Positions 47,911 to 55,906 are shown, numbered from the stretch's first letter. The stretch is DNA of 64,000 nucleotides from JBBQTQ01 sp038213135 (GCA_038213135.1 JBBQTQ010000001.1:21435-85434), one strand, 5' to 3'. The notes: generated by a model from the sequence alone, not told the origin. A program made the numbers and translations.

Positions 47911-48364
47911 GGAGCTCCTCGACGATCGCGGCCACGTCGTCCGGTCCGACGTTCTGCCGGTAGCGCTCGTCGATCGAGACGACCGTGGCGTAGCCGCAGC
48001 CGCCCAGGCACTCGACCGCGCGGAAGGTGATCGCGCCGTCCTCGGTCGTCTCGCCCGCGCGCACGCCGAGCTCCTGCTCGAACGCCTCGACCACCCGCTG
48101 CGCACCGACGAGCGCGCACGAGAGGTTGGTGCACACCTCGACCATGTGTCGCCCGACCGGAGCCAGGTGGTACATGTCGTAGAAGGAGGCGACCGCCTGG
48201 CAGTACGCGGGCGTCAGGCCGAGCGCGTCGGCGACCTCGCGGAACGCCTCAGGCGGCAGCCAGCCGTGCCGTTCCTGCGCCAGCCGCAACGCGGGCAGCA
48301 TCGCCGAGAGCGAATCCGGATAGCGTGCCGCGATTTCCCGCACCTCTTCCGCGAAGGTGCTCAC
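47897..48364 (-). CDS. nuoE: NADH-quinone oxidoreductase subunit E
   Basis: The 155-residue thioredoxin-like subunit binds cluster N1a. It has AMLPALRLAQERHGWLPPEAF and the four cysteines in CTNLSCAL and ECLGGCGYA (about residues 78-83 and 118-122). The GTG start overlaps the nuoD stop by four bases, and its 3' end overlaps nuoF. Confidence 0.94.
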   Translation of the reverse strand: MSTFAEEVREIAARYPDSLSAMLPALRLAQERHGWLPPEAFREVADALGLTPAYCQAVASFYDMYHLAPVGRHMVEVCTNLSCALVGAQRVVEAFEQELGVRAGETTEDGAITFRAVECLGGCGYATVVSIDERYRQNVGPDDVAAIVEELRARG

Positions 48365-49623
48365 CTATCCACTTCTCCCATGACGGTGTCGAGCGAGCCG
48401 ACGATCGCGATCATGTCCGCGATCAGCGCGTCGGTCATGCAGGTCGCCGTCGCCTGGAGGGCGACGAAGCTCGGCGCGCGGAACTTGACGCGCCACGGCT
48501 TCGGCCCGCCGTCAGAGACGACATAACAGCCCATCTCGCCGCGAGGCGACTCGACCGTAGCGTAGACCTCGCCGGCCGGAACGCGGTAGCCCTCGGTGAC
48601 GATCTTGAAGTGGTGGATCAGTGACTCCATCGAGGTGTGCAGCTCCTCGCGCGGCGGTAGCACCACCTTGCGGTCGTCGGCGATCCAACGCCCGCCCGGC
48701 ATCCCGTCGAGGCACTGCTGGACGATCTTGGTCGACTCCCGCATCTCGTCCATGTGGACGCGGTAGCGGTCGTAGACGTCGCCTGCCTGATAGACCGGCA
48801 CGTCGAAGTCGAGCTCGCCGTACGCGAGGTAGGGCTGCGCCTTGCGGAGATCCCAGTCCACCCCGGAGGCCCGCAGCACCGGGCCGGATTGCCCGAGCGC
48901 GATCGCGTCCTGCGCCGAGAGGAGCCCGAGTCCCTGCGTCCGCTCGATCCAGATCTGCTGGTTCGTCAGCAGCGTCTCGTACTCGTCGATCGCCGCAGGC
49001 ATCCGGTCGACGAGCTTCTGGCACTCGGGGAAGAAGCCGCGCGGGATGTCCTCGGCGAGCCCGCCTGCCTGGAAGTAGCGCGTGTGCATCCGCGCGCCGG
49101 TGACGAGCTCGAAAAGGTCGAGGATCTGCTCGCGCTCGCGGAAGCAGTACCAAAAGACCGAGATCGCACCCAGCTCGAGAGCCGAGGTCGCGAGCCAGAC
49201 GAGATGCGAGTGGATCCGGTTCAGCTCGCAGAGGAGCGTCCGCATCCAGGTCGCCTTCGCCGGGATCTCCATCGCGAGCAACTGCTCGATCGCCAAGACG
49301 AAGACGAGTTCGTTGTTCTGGTAGCTGAGGTAGTCGATCCGCTCGGGGTAGGTGATCGCCTTCCACCAGGTCTTCTGCTCCATGTTCTTCTCGAAGCCCG
49401 TGTGGAGGTAGCCGATGATCGCGTTCAGCCCGACGACGTCCTCGCCGTCGAGGTCGATCACGAGGCGCAGCACGCCGTGGGTCGACGGGTGGTTCGGCCC
49501 GAAGTTGATCGTCAGGATGTCGCCCGACTCCCTGCGCTCGGGCGTCACCTCGAGCACGGTCGGGATCGGCGGGATCCGGCTTCCCTCGTAGATCTGCGGC
49601 CGCTCGACGATGGTCATGGTCAC
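48361..49623 (-). CDS. nuoD: NADH-quinone oxidoreductase subunit D
   Basis: The 420-residue 49-kDa-type subunit lines the quinone pocket. Typical segments are INFGPNHPSTHGVLRLVIDLDGEDVV (about residues 36-61, with the quinone-side His), GYLHTGFEKNMEQKTWWKAITYPERIDYLSYQNNE, and the C-terminal RGEMGCYVVSDGGPKPWRVKFRAPSF. GTG 49623 or the ATG two codons later may be used. It directly follows nuoC. Confidence 0.95.
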   Translation of the reverse strand: MTMTIVERPQIYEGSRIPPIPTVLEVTPERRESGDILTINFGPNHPSTHGVLRLVIDLDGEDVVGLNAIIGYLHTGFEKNMEQKTWWKAITYPERIDYLSYQNNELVFVLAIEQLLAMEIPAKATWMRTLLCELNRIHSHLVWLATSALELGAISVFWYCFREREQILDLFELVTGARMHTRYFQAGGLAEDIPRGFFPECQKLVDRMPAAIDEYETLLTNQQIWIERTQGLGLLSAQDAIALGQSGPVLRASGVDWDLRKAQPYLAYGELDFDVPVYQAGDVYDRYRVHMDEMRESTKIVQQCLDGMPGGRWIADDRKVVLPPREELHTSMESLIHHFKIVTEGYRVPAGEVYATVESPRGEMGCYVVSDGGPKPWRVKFRAPSFVALQATATCMTDALIADMIAIVGSLDTVMGEVDR

Positions 49624-50178
49624 TTACTCCGCATCCGAGAAGCGGACGGGCTCGCCCCCGATCGGGTAGTCCTTGCGCAGCGGGTGGCCGGCCCAGTCGT
49701 CCTCCATCAGGATCCGGCGCAGGTTCGGGTGGCCCTCGATCCGGATGCCCATCAGGTCGTAGGCCTCGCGCTCGTGCCAGTCGGCGGTGGGCCAGATCGA
49801 GACGACGCTCTGCACGGGTTCGTCCTCGTCGAGCCAGGTCTGGAGACGAACGCGGGGCGCCTCGCGCGCGCCCGACTCGACCCGCAACAGGTGGTAGTTC
49901 ATCGAGAAGCGCTTCGGCTTCGGGGCAGGCACTCGCGCGAGGCCGCCCGCGCCCGGAGCGTTCAGGTCGCGACCCCAGCTGTTGCCCCAGTGGCCGGCGA
50001 CGCCGACGCCACCCCAGCCCAGGTAGTCGGCCGCCGAGATGTCAGAGAGGAAGTTGAAGCCGAGCTCGTCGCGCAGGTAGGCGGCAGCCTCCACCAGCCG
50101 TGCCGGACCGACGACGAGCGTCGTCTCGCCGTGCTCGACCTTGGTCTCGACGACCCCCGGAACCCGCTCGAAGCTCAG
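49624..50178 (-). CDS. nuoC: NADH-quinone oxidoreductase subunit C, probable CTG start
   Basis: The conserved 30-kDa subunit core is present: GFNFLSDISAADYLG, YHLLRVESG, SIWPTADWHEREAYDLMGIRIEGHPNLRRILMEDDW and GHPLRKDYPIGG. The first ATG/GTG/TTG in frame is GTG 50094, which would delete the conserved N-terminal strand TLVVGPARLVEAAAYLRDE. The frame is open up to a stop at 50197 with no standard start, but a CTG at 50178-50176 overlaps the nuoB TGA exactly as ATGA overlaps do elsewhere in this operon. That start gives 184 residues, normal for NuoC. Confidence 0.88.
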   Translation of the reverse strand: MSFERVPGVVETKVEHGETTLVVGPARLVEAAAYLRDELGFNFLSDISAADYLGWGGVGVAGHWGNSWGRDLNAPGAGGLARVPAPKPKRFSMNYHLLRVESGAREAPRVRLQTWLDEDEPVQSVVSIWPTADWHEREAYDLMGIRIEGHPNLRRILMEDDWAGHPLRKDYPIGGEPVRFSDAE

Positions 50179-50750
50179 GACGCGACCCCGCGGATCTCAT
50201 AGGCGGGCGGAACGCCTGCCTGCACCTTCTCGTGGAGCCGGATGATTCCCTCCATCAGCGCCTCGGGCCGCGGCGGGCAGCCGGGCACGTAGATGTCGAC
50301 GGCGACGATCTTGTCGACGCCCTGGAGGATCGTGTAGTTGTTGAACATCCCGCCGGAGCTCGCGCAGGCGCCCATCGCGATCACCCATTTCGGCTCCAGC
50401 ATCTGGTCGTAGATCTGGCGCAGCGGCGCGGCCATCTTGTGAGCGACCCGGCCGGAGACGATCAGCAGGTCGGCCTGACGCGGCGAGGCCCGGAAAGCCT
50501 CCATTCCGAAGCGCGCGATGTCGTAGCGCGACGAGACGATCGACATCAACTCGCTCGCGCAGCACGCGAGGCCGAACGTGTCGGGCCACATCGACTTCGT
50601 CTGCGACCAGCGCACCGCTTTCTGGAGCGTGGTCAGCCCGAGGCTACGCTCGAGGTCGTCCGCGCCGAGCTCCCGCTCGAACGTGCCCGGGCCCTTGCCC
50701 TGCCAGAGCACGCGCTCCGACTGGAGGCCGAAGTCGGCGAGCCGCTTCAT
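50175..50750 (-). CDS. nuoB: NADH-quinone oxidoreductase subunit B
   Basis: The 191-residue subunit holds the terminal [4Fe-4S] cluster N2. Cluster ligands are the adjacent cysteines in FGLACCASELM, plus GACASSGGMF and YVPGCPPRPEALM. SPRQADLLIVSGRV is also typical. The ATG overlaps the nuoA stop by four bases; a GTG two codons upstream is an alternative start. Confidence 0.96.
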   Translation of the reverse strand: MKRLADFGLQSERVLWQGKGPGTFERELGADDLERSLGLTTLQKAVRWSQTKSMWPDTFGLACCASELMSIVSSRYDIARFGMEAFRASPRQADLLIVSGRVAHKMAAPLRQIYDQMLEPKWVIAMGACASSGGMFNNYTILQGVDKIVAVDIYVPGCPPRPEALMEGIIRLHEKVQAGVPPAYEIRGVAS

Positions 50751-51109
50751 CGCCACTCGAGTGCCCCCTTCCGCCAGATGTAGACGTAGGCGAGCGCGAG
50801 GATGACGAGGAAGAAGAGGAACTCCAGAAAGCCGAACCACGCGAGCTGGTGGAGGATCACCGCGAGCGGATACAAGAAGACGATCTCGATGTCGAAGACG
50901 ATGAAGAGCATCGCTGTCAGGTAGAAGCTGATCGTGAAGCGCTGCTGCTTCGGCGGGCCCGTCGAGACTCCCGACTCGAACGGGATGTCACGCGCGCGGG
51001 TGCGCCGGCGCGGCCGCTGCGCGAGTACGAACGAGAAGACCATCATCGACGTCGGAATCGCGAGCGCGAAGAGCCCGTAGATCAGGAACGGCAACCAGCG
51101 TCCGAGCAT
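50747..51109 (-). CDS. nuoA: NADH-quinone oxidoreductase subunit A
   Basis: The 120-residue, three-helix subunit contains the conserved FESGVSTG (normally YECG; the Cys is Ser here), RFTISFYLTAMLFIVFDIEIVFLYPLAV with its acidic residues, and a C-terminal helix ending WRKGALEWR. It is the first gene of the 14-gene operon. ATG 51109 is preferred over TTG 51130 by length. A TAACTT box (51121-51126 on the complement) 11 bases upstream could be the operon's -10. Confidence 0.94.
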   Translation of the reverse strand: MLGRWLPFLIYGLFALAIPTSMMVFSFVLAQRPRRRTRARDIPFESGVSTGPPKQQRFTISFYLTAMLFIVFDIEIVFLYPLAVILHQLAWFGFLEFLFFLVILALAYVYIWRKGALEWR

Positions 51110-51224
51110 CGTCGGCGCGGAAGTTATCAACTCCGAGGGGTCTCACGATCCTCCCCGCAAACGGCTTAACTATGCGTAGAAGAACTGTCACAAACCAGGC
51201 CTCGGCAGCGACAGGACCGGGTGC

Positions 51225-51237
51225 TACGATGAACCGC
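51225..51237 (+). promoter_or_regulatory. -10 box of a probable leaderless start for the IscA/ErpA gene
   Basis: TACGAT at 51225-51230 is followed by seven bases and the ATG at 51238. A second in-frame ATG at 51229 overlaps the box itself and is therefore unlikely to be the start. Confidence 0.55.
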
Positions 51238-51648
51238 ATGGAGATCGTCGAGCTCGAGGGAACGCTGGTCTCGCTGACCGCCAGCGCGGCGGCGAAGATC
51301 CGGGAGCTACAGGCCGACGAGCCCGAAGGCGAGGCGGGCGTGCTGCGCATCGCTGTGCAGGGCGGCGGCTGCTCCGGCTTCGAGTACGCGCTCGGCTTCG
51401 ACGCGGGTGCCCAGGAGGGCGACCTCGAGGTCGAGTCCGAGGGCGTCACGGTCGTCGTCGACCCCTTCAGCGCGCCGTACCTCCAGGGCGCGACGATCGA
51501 CTTCCTGAACACCCTTCAGGAGGCCGGCTTCAAGATCGAGAACCCGAACGTCAGCTCTGCGTGCGGCTGCGGCCACTCCTTCCAGGTGGAGGATGGCGAG
51601 CAGGCTGAGCACGCGACCGGCGGTTGCGGCTCCGGTTGCTCTCACTAG
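51238..51648 (+). CDS. IscA/ErpA/SufA-type iron-sulfur cluster assembly protein
   Basis: The 136-residue A-type carrier has the three conserved cysteines in GGGCSGFEYAL (about residue 41) and SSACGCGHSF (about 105-107), plus DPFSAPYLQGATIDF. Such proteins deliver Fe-S clusters to client enzymes. A histidine/cysteine-rich tail (HATGGCGSGCSH) extends beyond the usual end and may bind metal. It is divergent from the nuo operon, whose many Fe-S subunits are plausible clients. Its stop codon is inside a strong hairpin. Confidence 0.92.
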   Translation: MEIVELEGTLVSLTASAAAKIRELQADEPEGEAGVLRIAVQGGGCSGFEYALGFDAGAQEGDLEVESEGVTVVVDPFSAPYLQGATIDFLNTLQEAGFKIENPNVSSACGCGHSFQVEDGEQAEHATGGCGSGCSH

Positions 51649-51671
51649 GCTTTCGCTTCGCGAAAGCCTAG
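51645..51671 (+). terminator. 12-bp hairpin at the IscA/ErpA stop codon
   Basis: CTAGGCTTTCGC (51645-51656), loop TTC, GCGAAAGCCTAG (51660-51671) is a perfect stem that includes the stop codon and ends seven bases before the next ATG. It could terminate transcription or limit ribosome access to the MerB-like gene. Confidence 0.6.
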
Positions 51672-51678
51672 GGCCGGA

Positions 51679-52323
51679 ATGGATGGGCGGGATCTCGAGC
51701 TTCGCAATCTGACCTACCGCACCTTCGTTCGGCTTGGGCGCGCGCCGACGCCTGCCGAGGTGGGTGAACCGACGGAGGTCGAGGCCGGCTGGCGACGTTT
51801 GCATGAGGAGCATGCGCTCGTGCTCGGTGCGCGCGGCGAGCTGCGGATGCTGAATCCATTCTCGGCGGTGCTGACGCCCTACCGAGTGGAGGCGGACACA
51901 CGCGCGTGGTACGGGAACTGCGCCTGGGACGCCTTGGGCATCTGCGCCGCGCTGCATAGCGACGGCCGGATCGAATGGGCGTGCCCCGACTGCGCCGAGC
52001 CGCTGGCGGTGGAGGTGGCGGACGGCCGGCCCGACGACGAGAGCCTCCTCTTTCACTGCCTCGTGCCGGCGGCGAGCTGGTGGGACGACATCGGCTTCAC
52101 CTGAAGCGGGATGAACCTCTTTCGGTCGGAAGAGCACATCGGCCGGTGGCTTGCCGGCCGCCCGCCAGGGGCGACGATCCCGGTTGCGAAGCTCGCCGAA
52201 CTGGCGTGGGCCTGGTGGGGCGATCGCCTTGATCCGGACTGGCGGCCGCACACACGCGAGCAGAACCAGGGGATCCTCGACGGGCTCGGGTTGACCGGGG
52301 AGTTCTGGCGCCTCCCGACCTAG
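51679..52323 (+). CDS. MerB-like (organomercurial lyase family) protein with in-frame TGA, probable selenoprotein
   Basis: Two consecutive ORFs, 51679-52104 and 52111-52323, are in the same frame and separated only by TGA-AGC-GGG. Read through, they give 214 residues with one continuous MerB-like fold: a helical N-terminal part, the catalytic-type NCAWDALG (Cys81 and Asp84, matching the C-x-x-D of MerB Cys96/Asp99), a CPDC knuckle at 102-105, WWDDIGFT, the TGA as codon 142, then MNLFRSEEHIGRWL and WWGDRLDPDW near the end. MerB cleaves carbon-mercury bonds with Cys96, Asp99 and Cys159; codon 142 lies 61 residues after Cys81, close to the MerB spacing of 63. A SECIS-like hairpin follows. The alternative is a nonsense mutation. 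Confidence 0.72.
52102..52134 (+). promoter_or_regulatory. Candidate bacterial SECIS element after the in-frame TGA
   Basis: Downstream of TGA (52102-52104), CTCTTTC (52117-52123) pairs with GGAAGAG (52128-52134), with one G-T wobble, around the loop GGTC (52124-52127). The loop begins 20 bases after the TGA. In E. coli fdhF the SelB-binding SECIS has the same GGUC in its apical loop, starting 19 bases after its UGA. Confidence 0.6.
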
Positions 52324-52333
52324 AGTGAGGGCC
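52321..52333 (+). promoter_or_regulatory. -10 box of a probable leaderless fprA start
   Basis: TAGAGT at 52321-52326 is followed by seven bases and GTG 52334. The first three bases are the stop codon of the MerB-like gene. Confidence 0.5.
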
Positions 52334-53662
52334 GTGCGCGTCGCGGTCGTCGGCTCCGGCCCCGCCGGCTTCTACGCGGCCGGGGCGTTGCTCGCCGCCG
52401 ATCCGCCGGCCGAGGTGGACATGATCGAGCGGCTGCCGACGCCCTGGGGGCTTGTCCGGCTCGGTGTCGCGCCGGATCACGAGAACATCAAGGCCGTCTC
52501 GCGTGCGTTCGAGAAGATCGCCGCCCGGCCGGGCTTCCGCTTCTTCGGCAACGTCGAGGTCGGCAAGGACGTGACCCACGAAGAGCTGGCCCGGCTGTAC
52601 GACGCGGTCGTCTACACAGTCGGCGCGCAGACCGACCGGCGGCTCGGGATTCCCGGTGAGGATCTTCCCGGGTCGTGGCCGGCCACGGCGTTCGTCGCCT
52701 GGTACAACGGCCATCCGGAGTTCCAGGGGCTTCCCTTCGACCTCCGCACAGAGCGGGCCGTCGTCGTCGGCAACGGGAACGTCGCGATCGACGTCGCGCG
52801 CATGCTGGCGCTGACCGAGGGGGAGTTCGCGACGACCGACACCGTGGAGAGCGCCGAGCGCGCGATCCTCGACTCCGGCATCCGGGAGATCGTGATGCTC
52901 GGCCGTCGCGGTCCGGTGCAGGCGGCGTTCACCCCGCCCGAGCTGCAGGAGCTCGGCGAGCTGGCGGGTGCGGACGTCCTCGTCGACCCGGCCGAGCTGG
53001 AGCTCGACCCGCCGAGCGAGGCGGCGCTCGAAGAGGACCGCGAACGGGCCCGACGCAACTACGAGCTCCTGAAGGAGTTCGCCGCGCGCGCGCCGAGCGG
53101 CAAGCCGAAGACCCTGAGCCTGCGCTTCTGCGTCTCGCCGGTGGCGATCCTCGGCGAGGAGCGCGTCGAGGCAGTCGAGGTCGTCCGCAACCGGCTCGTC
53201 GTCGAGGGCGGCCAGATCCGTGCGGTGCCCACCGACGAGCGCGAGACGATCCCCTGCGGACTCGTCTTTCGCAGCGTCGGCTACAAGGGCGTCGCGCTGC
53301 CCGGCCTGCCCTTCGACGAGTCGAGCGGCGTGATCCCGAACGACTCCGGCCGCGTCGAGCCCGGCCTCTATTGCGCGGGCTGGATCAAGCGCGGCCCGAG
53401 TGGCGTGATCGGCACGAACAAGAAGGACGCGACCGAGACGGTCGAGCTGCTCTTGGAGGACGCGCGCGAAGGCCGGCTCCCGCGCTCGGATGCGGGCCCC
53501 GACGCGCTCGAGCAACTCCTCCGCGAGCGCGGCGTCGACCACGTGGCGTACACGGGCTGGGAGGCGATCAACGCAGCCGAACGGAGCAAGGGCGAGCCGC
53601 TCGGCCGCCCGCGCGTGAAGCTCCCCACCTGGGAGGAGCTGCTGGCGGCAGCACGTGGCTAG
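52334..53662 (+). CDS. fprA: FprA-type NADPH-ferredoxin reductase
   Basis: The 442-residue flavoprotein resembles mycobacterial FprA and mitochondrial adrenodoxin reductase. It has the FAD motif VVGSGPAGFYAAGALL at the N-terminus, LPTPWGLVRLGVAPDHENIK, the NADP motif VVGNGNVAIDVARMLAL (about residues 142-158), and the C-terminal YCAGWIKRGPSGVIGTNKKDATETV. It moves electrons between NADPH and ferredoxin. GTG 52334 is preferred over GTG 52325 because TAGAGT (52321-52326) would place transcription start on it. Confidence 0.92.
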   Translation: MRVAVVGSGPAGFYAAGALLAADPPAEVDMIERLPTPWGLVRLGVAPDHENIKAVSRAFEKIAARPGFRFFGNVEVGKDVTHEELARLYDAVVYTVGAQTDRRLGIPGEDLPGSWPATAFVAWYNGHPEFQGLPFDLRTERAVVVGNGNVAIDVARMLALTEGEFATTDTVESAERAILDSGIREIVMLGRRGPVQAAFTPPELQELGELAGADVLVDPAELELDPPSEAALEEDRERARRNYELLKEFAARAPSGKPKTLSLRFCVSPVAILGEERVEAVEVVRNRLVVEGGQIRAVPTDERETIPCGLVFRSVGYKGVALPGLPFDESSGVIPNDSGRVEPGLYCAGWIKRGPSGVIGTNKKDATETVELLLEDAREGRLPRSDAGPDALEQLLRERGVDHVAYTGWEAINAAERSKGEPLGRPRVKLPTWEELLAAARG

Positions 53663-53672
53663 ACTCGGCGTC
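53660..53672 (+). promoter_or_regulatory. -10 box of a probable leaderless fumC start
   Basis: TAGACT at 53660-53665 (its TAG is the fprA stop) is followed by seven bases and GTG 53673. Confidence 0.55.
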
Positions 53673-55013
53673 GTGGCCGCGACCGACGAACGACAGGAGC
53701 TCTGGGGCGTGGAAACTCGCAAGGCTGTCGACAATTTCCCGGTCTCCGGCGAGCCGATCCCCCCGCCGGTTGCACGCTGGCTCGGCCGGATCAAGGCCGC
53801 CGCAGCCCGCGTGAACGGCGAGCTCGGACTGCTCGAGCACGAGAAGGCGGACCGGATCGCCGCAGCGGGCGACCGCGTCGCCAAGGGGGAGCTCGACGAC
53901 CAGTTCCCGATCGACGTCTTCCAGACCGGATCGGGCACGTCCTCGAACATGAACGCAAACGAGGTGCTCGCCGCGCTCGCCGGCGAGGGCGTCCACGCCA
54001 ACGACGACGTGAACATGGGCCAGTCCTCGAACGACGTCTTTCCTTCAGCCGTCCACCTGGCCGCGCTGGACGAGCTGACCCACGACCTGCTGCCCGCCCT
54101 GCGCAAGCTCGCCGAGTCGCTCGACCGGAAGGCGAAGGAGTTCGACGACGTCGTCAAGTCCGGCCGGACCCACTGGATGGACGCCGTCCCCGTCACGCTC
54201 GGCCAGGAGTTCGGGGGCTACACGGCGCAGGTTCGCCAGGGGATCGAGCGTGTCGAGGCGACTCTCGGCCGCGTCGGCCAGATCCCGCTCGGCGGCACGG
54301 CAGTCGGTACGGGTCTCAACACCCATCCCGAGTTCGCGGAGCGCGTGCGGGCGAGGCTGACGGAGGACACCGGCCTGCGGATCAACTCGCCGGCCGACTT
54401 CTTCGAGGCGACTGCCGCCCGCGACGGTCTCGTCGAGGCCTCCGGCGCACTGAAGACCGTGGCCGTCTCGCTGACGAAGATCGCCAACGACCTCCGCTTC
54501 ATGGGCTCGGGCCCTCGCGCGGGACTGGCCGAGATCCAGCTTCCCGAGCTCCAGAAGGGGAGCTCGATCATGCCCGGCAAGGTCAACCCGGTGATCCCCG
54601 AGGTCGTGACGCAGGTCGCGGCCCAGGTGATCGGCAACGACATGGCGATCACCGTCGGTGGGCTGCAGGGGCACTTCGAGTTGAACGTCTTCGTGCCGCT
54701 GATCGCCCGCAACCTGCTGGACTCGATCAAGCTGCTCGCGTCCGCGTCGCGCCTCCTCGCCGAGAAGTGCGTCGACGGGATCGTCGCCAACGAGGAGCAG
54801 CTGCGGCGTTACGCGGAGCTGACCCTTTCGGCCGCGACCGCGCTCAACCCCTACATCGGCTACGACAAGGCGACGGAGCTCGTGAAGGCCGCCGCCGCGA
54901 CCGGGAAGACGATCCGCGAGCTAGCCCGCGAAGCGGGCCTCGATGACGCCACGCTGGACAAGGCCCTGAACTACCACTCCATGGCCAAGCCGCATGCTGC
55001 TGAGTCACTGTAA
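53673..55013 (+). CDS. fumC: Class II fumarate hydratase
   Basis: The 446-residue enzyme interconverts fumarate and malate in the TCA cycle. It shows FQTGSGTSSNMNANEVLA (about residues 89-106), VNMGQSSNDVFPSAVHLAAL, SGRTHWMDAVPVTLGQEFGGY with the catalytic His, and the superfamily signature GSSIMPGKVNPV (about 297-308). Unlike class I enzymes it has no Fe-S cluster. A GTG 18 bases upstream overlaps fprA and would be left out of a leaderless transcript. Confidence 0.95.
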   Translation: MAATDERQELWGVETRKAVDNFPVSGEPIPPPVARWLGRIKAAAARVNGELGLLEHEKADRIAAAGDRVAKGELDDQFPIDVFQTGSGTSSNMNANEVLAALAGEGVHANDDVNMGQSSNDVFPSAVHLAALDELTHDLLPALRKLAESLDRKAKEFDDVVKSGRTHWMDAVPVTLGQEFGGYTAQVRQGIERVEATLGRVGQIPLGGTAVGTGLNTHPEFAERVRARLTEDTGLRINSPADFFEATAARDGLVEASGALKTVAVSLTKIANDLRFMGSGPRAGLAEIQLPELQKGSSIMPGKVNPVIPEVVTQVAAQVIGNDMAITVGGLQGHFELNVFVPLIARNLLDSIKLLASASRLLAEKCVDGIVANEEQLRRYAELTLSAATALNPYIGYDKATELVKAAAATGKTIRELAREAGLDDATLDKALNYHSMAKPHAAESL

Positions 55014-55016
55014 GGC

Positions 55017-55643
55017 GTGAGAGACTTGCTCCGCGTGCTCGGCCGTCGCGTATCTGCCGCCGTTCTCACGCTTGTGATGGGCGTGATCCTCGCCGGCTGC
55101 GGCGGCGGAAGGGGCTCCAACGCAACGCCGCTCGGGCGAGCCGCCTTGCCGAAGGCTGTCCTGCAGCCAGGGGACCTCCCCGGAAGCTACGCGAGATTCG
55201 ACTTCGGTCAGCAGCGAAAGGCCGACTCACACCCTGGCCCACGAGCCGATCCTGGCCGGTTCGGACGGTTGCAGGGCTGGATCGCACGCTTTCGGCGCGA
55301 GGGCCCGGCGACCGCCCCAGGGCCGCTCGTCATCGAGTCTCGCGCCGACCTCTTCGGCGACGCTGAGGGCGCAAAACGCGACTTGCACGCATACCGGGAC
55401 GAGTTTCACCTGATGCAGCTTGCAGGCGGGGGAAACGTAACGATCACGGGTCAGCAGGGCCTTGGCGATGCAGCGGTTTCCGAAACCTTTCGCCAGAGCG
55501 AGGTCGTCTATTACACCGTTGCCTGGCAGGAGAACAACCTCACCGCGTCACTCACGACCTCGGGCTTCTCTCGGAGGCTCACGCTCGCCGACACCCTGGC
55601 GCTCGCGCGCAAACAGGCAGCACGGATCGCCGCGGAAGGCTAG
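55017..55643 (+). CDS. Lipoprotein of unknown function
   Basis: The 208-residue protein begins with a basic N-terminus, a hydrophobic stretch (AAVLTLVMGVILAGC) and a lipobox LAGC with Cys28, so the mature protein should be lipid-anchored on the cell surface. The rest (PGDLPGSYARFDFGQQ..., VIESRADLFGDAEGAKRDLHAYRDEFH, VVYYTVAWQENNLTASLTTSGF) has the look of a small alpha-beta sensor or binding domain, but I recognise no family. The GTG start lies three bases after the fumC stop. Confidence 0.72.
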   Translation: MRDLLRVLGRRVSAAVLTLVMGVILAGCGGGRGSNATPLGRAALPKAVLQPGDLPGSYARFDFGQQRKADSHPGPRADPGRFGRLQGWIARFRREGPATAPGPLVIESRADLFGDAEGAKRDLHAYRDEFHLMQLAGGGNVTITGQQGLGDAAVSETFRQSEVVYYTVAWQENNLTASLTTSGFSRRLTLADTLALARKQAARIAAEG

Positions 55644-55906
55644 GCCGGCCGCGGGGCGGGCGGACACTCGCGCGCCACGATCTTCGTGCTCGCCGAGTCG
55701 CCCTCGCCGCCCGAGGCGGACACGACGAGGCCTGCGTTGCACGGATCGAATGGCTGCGGTAGCTCGAACGTCGCGACGAAAGCGCCCAACCGGCTCGTAC
55801 GAGCTTGGTGCACCCGTCGTACGCCGCCCGTCTTGAGCGCCACGCGAACCTGCTCGAGCGGGTGGAAACCGCTGCCGCGCACGACCATCGGATTCTTCCC
55901 CGACAC
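55640..55906 (-). CDS. Fragment of a secreted beta-sandwich protein, 5' end missing
   Basis: On the minus strand, 88 codons encode a coherent beta-rich segment: PMVVRGSGFHPLEQVRVAL, then GAFVATFELPQPFDPCNAGLVVSASGGEGDSASTKIVARECPP. It resembles the C-terminal domain of small exported actinobacterial proteins that begin with a signal peptide. The peptide's own signal sequence is missing: the frame closes 8 codons upstream of the GTG. The break coincides with the broken start of the convergently placed BNR protein gene on the other strand. Confidence 0.45.
   Translation of the reverse strand: MSGKNPMVVRGSGFHPLEQVRVALKTGGVRRVHQARTSRLGAFVATFELPQPFDPCNAGLVVSASGGEGDSASTKIVARECPPAPRPA

Noticed and set aside
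51110..51130. TTG 51130 as the nuoA start
   Set aside because: The resulting extension is not typical of NuoA; ATG 51109 gives the normal length.
52111..52323. ATG 52111 as the start of an independent 70-residue protein
   Set aside because: It is in the same frame as the upstream ORF, contains the expected C-terminal MerB-like part and lacks a convincing ribosome site; the split is better explained by the TGA.
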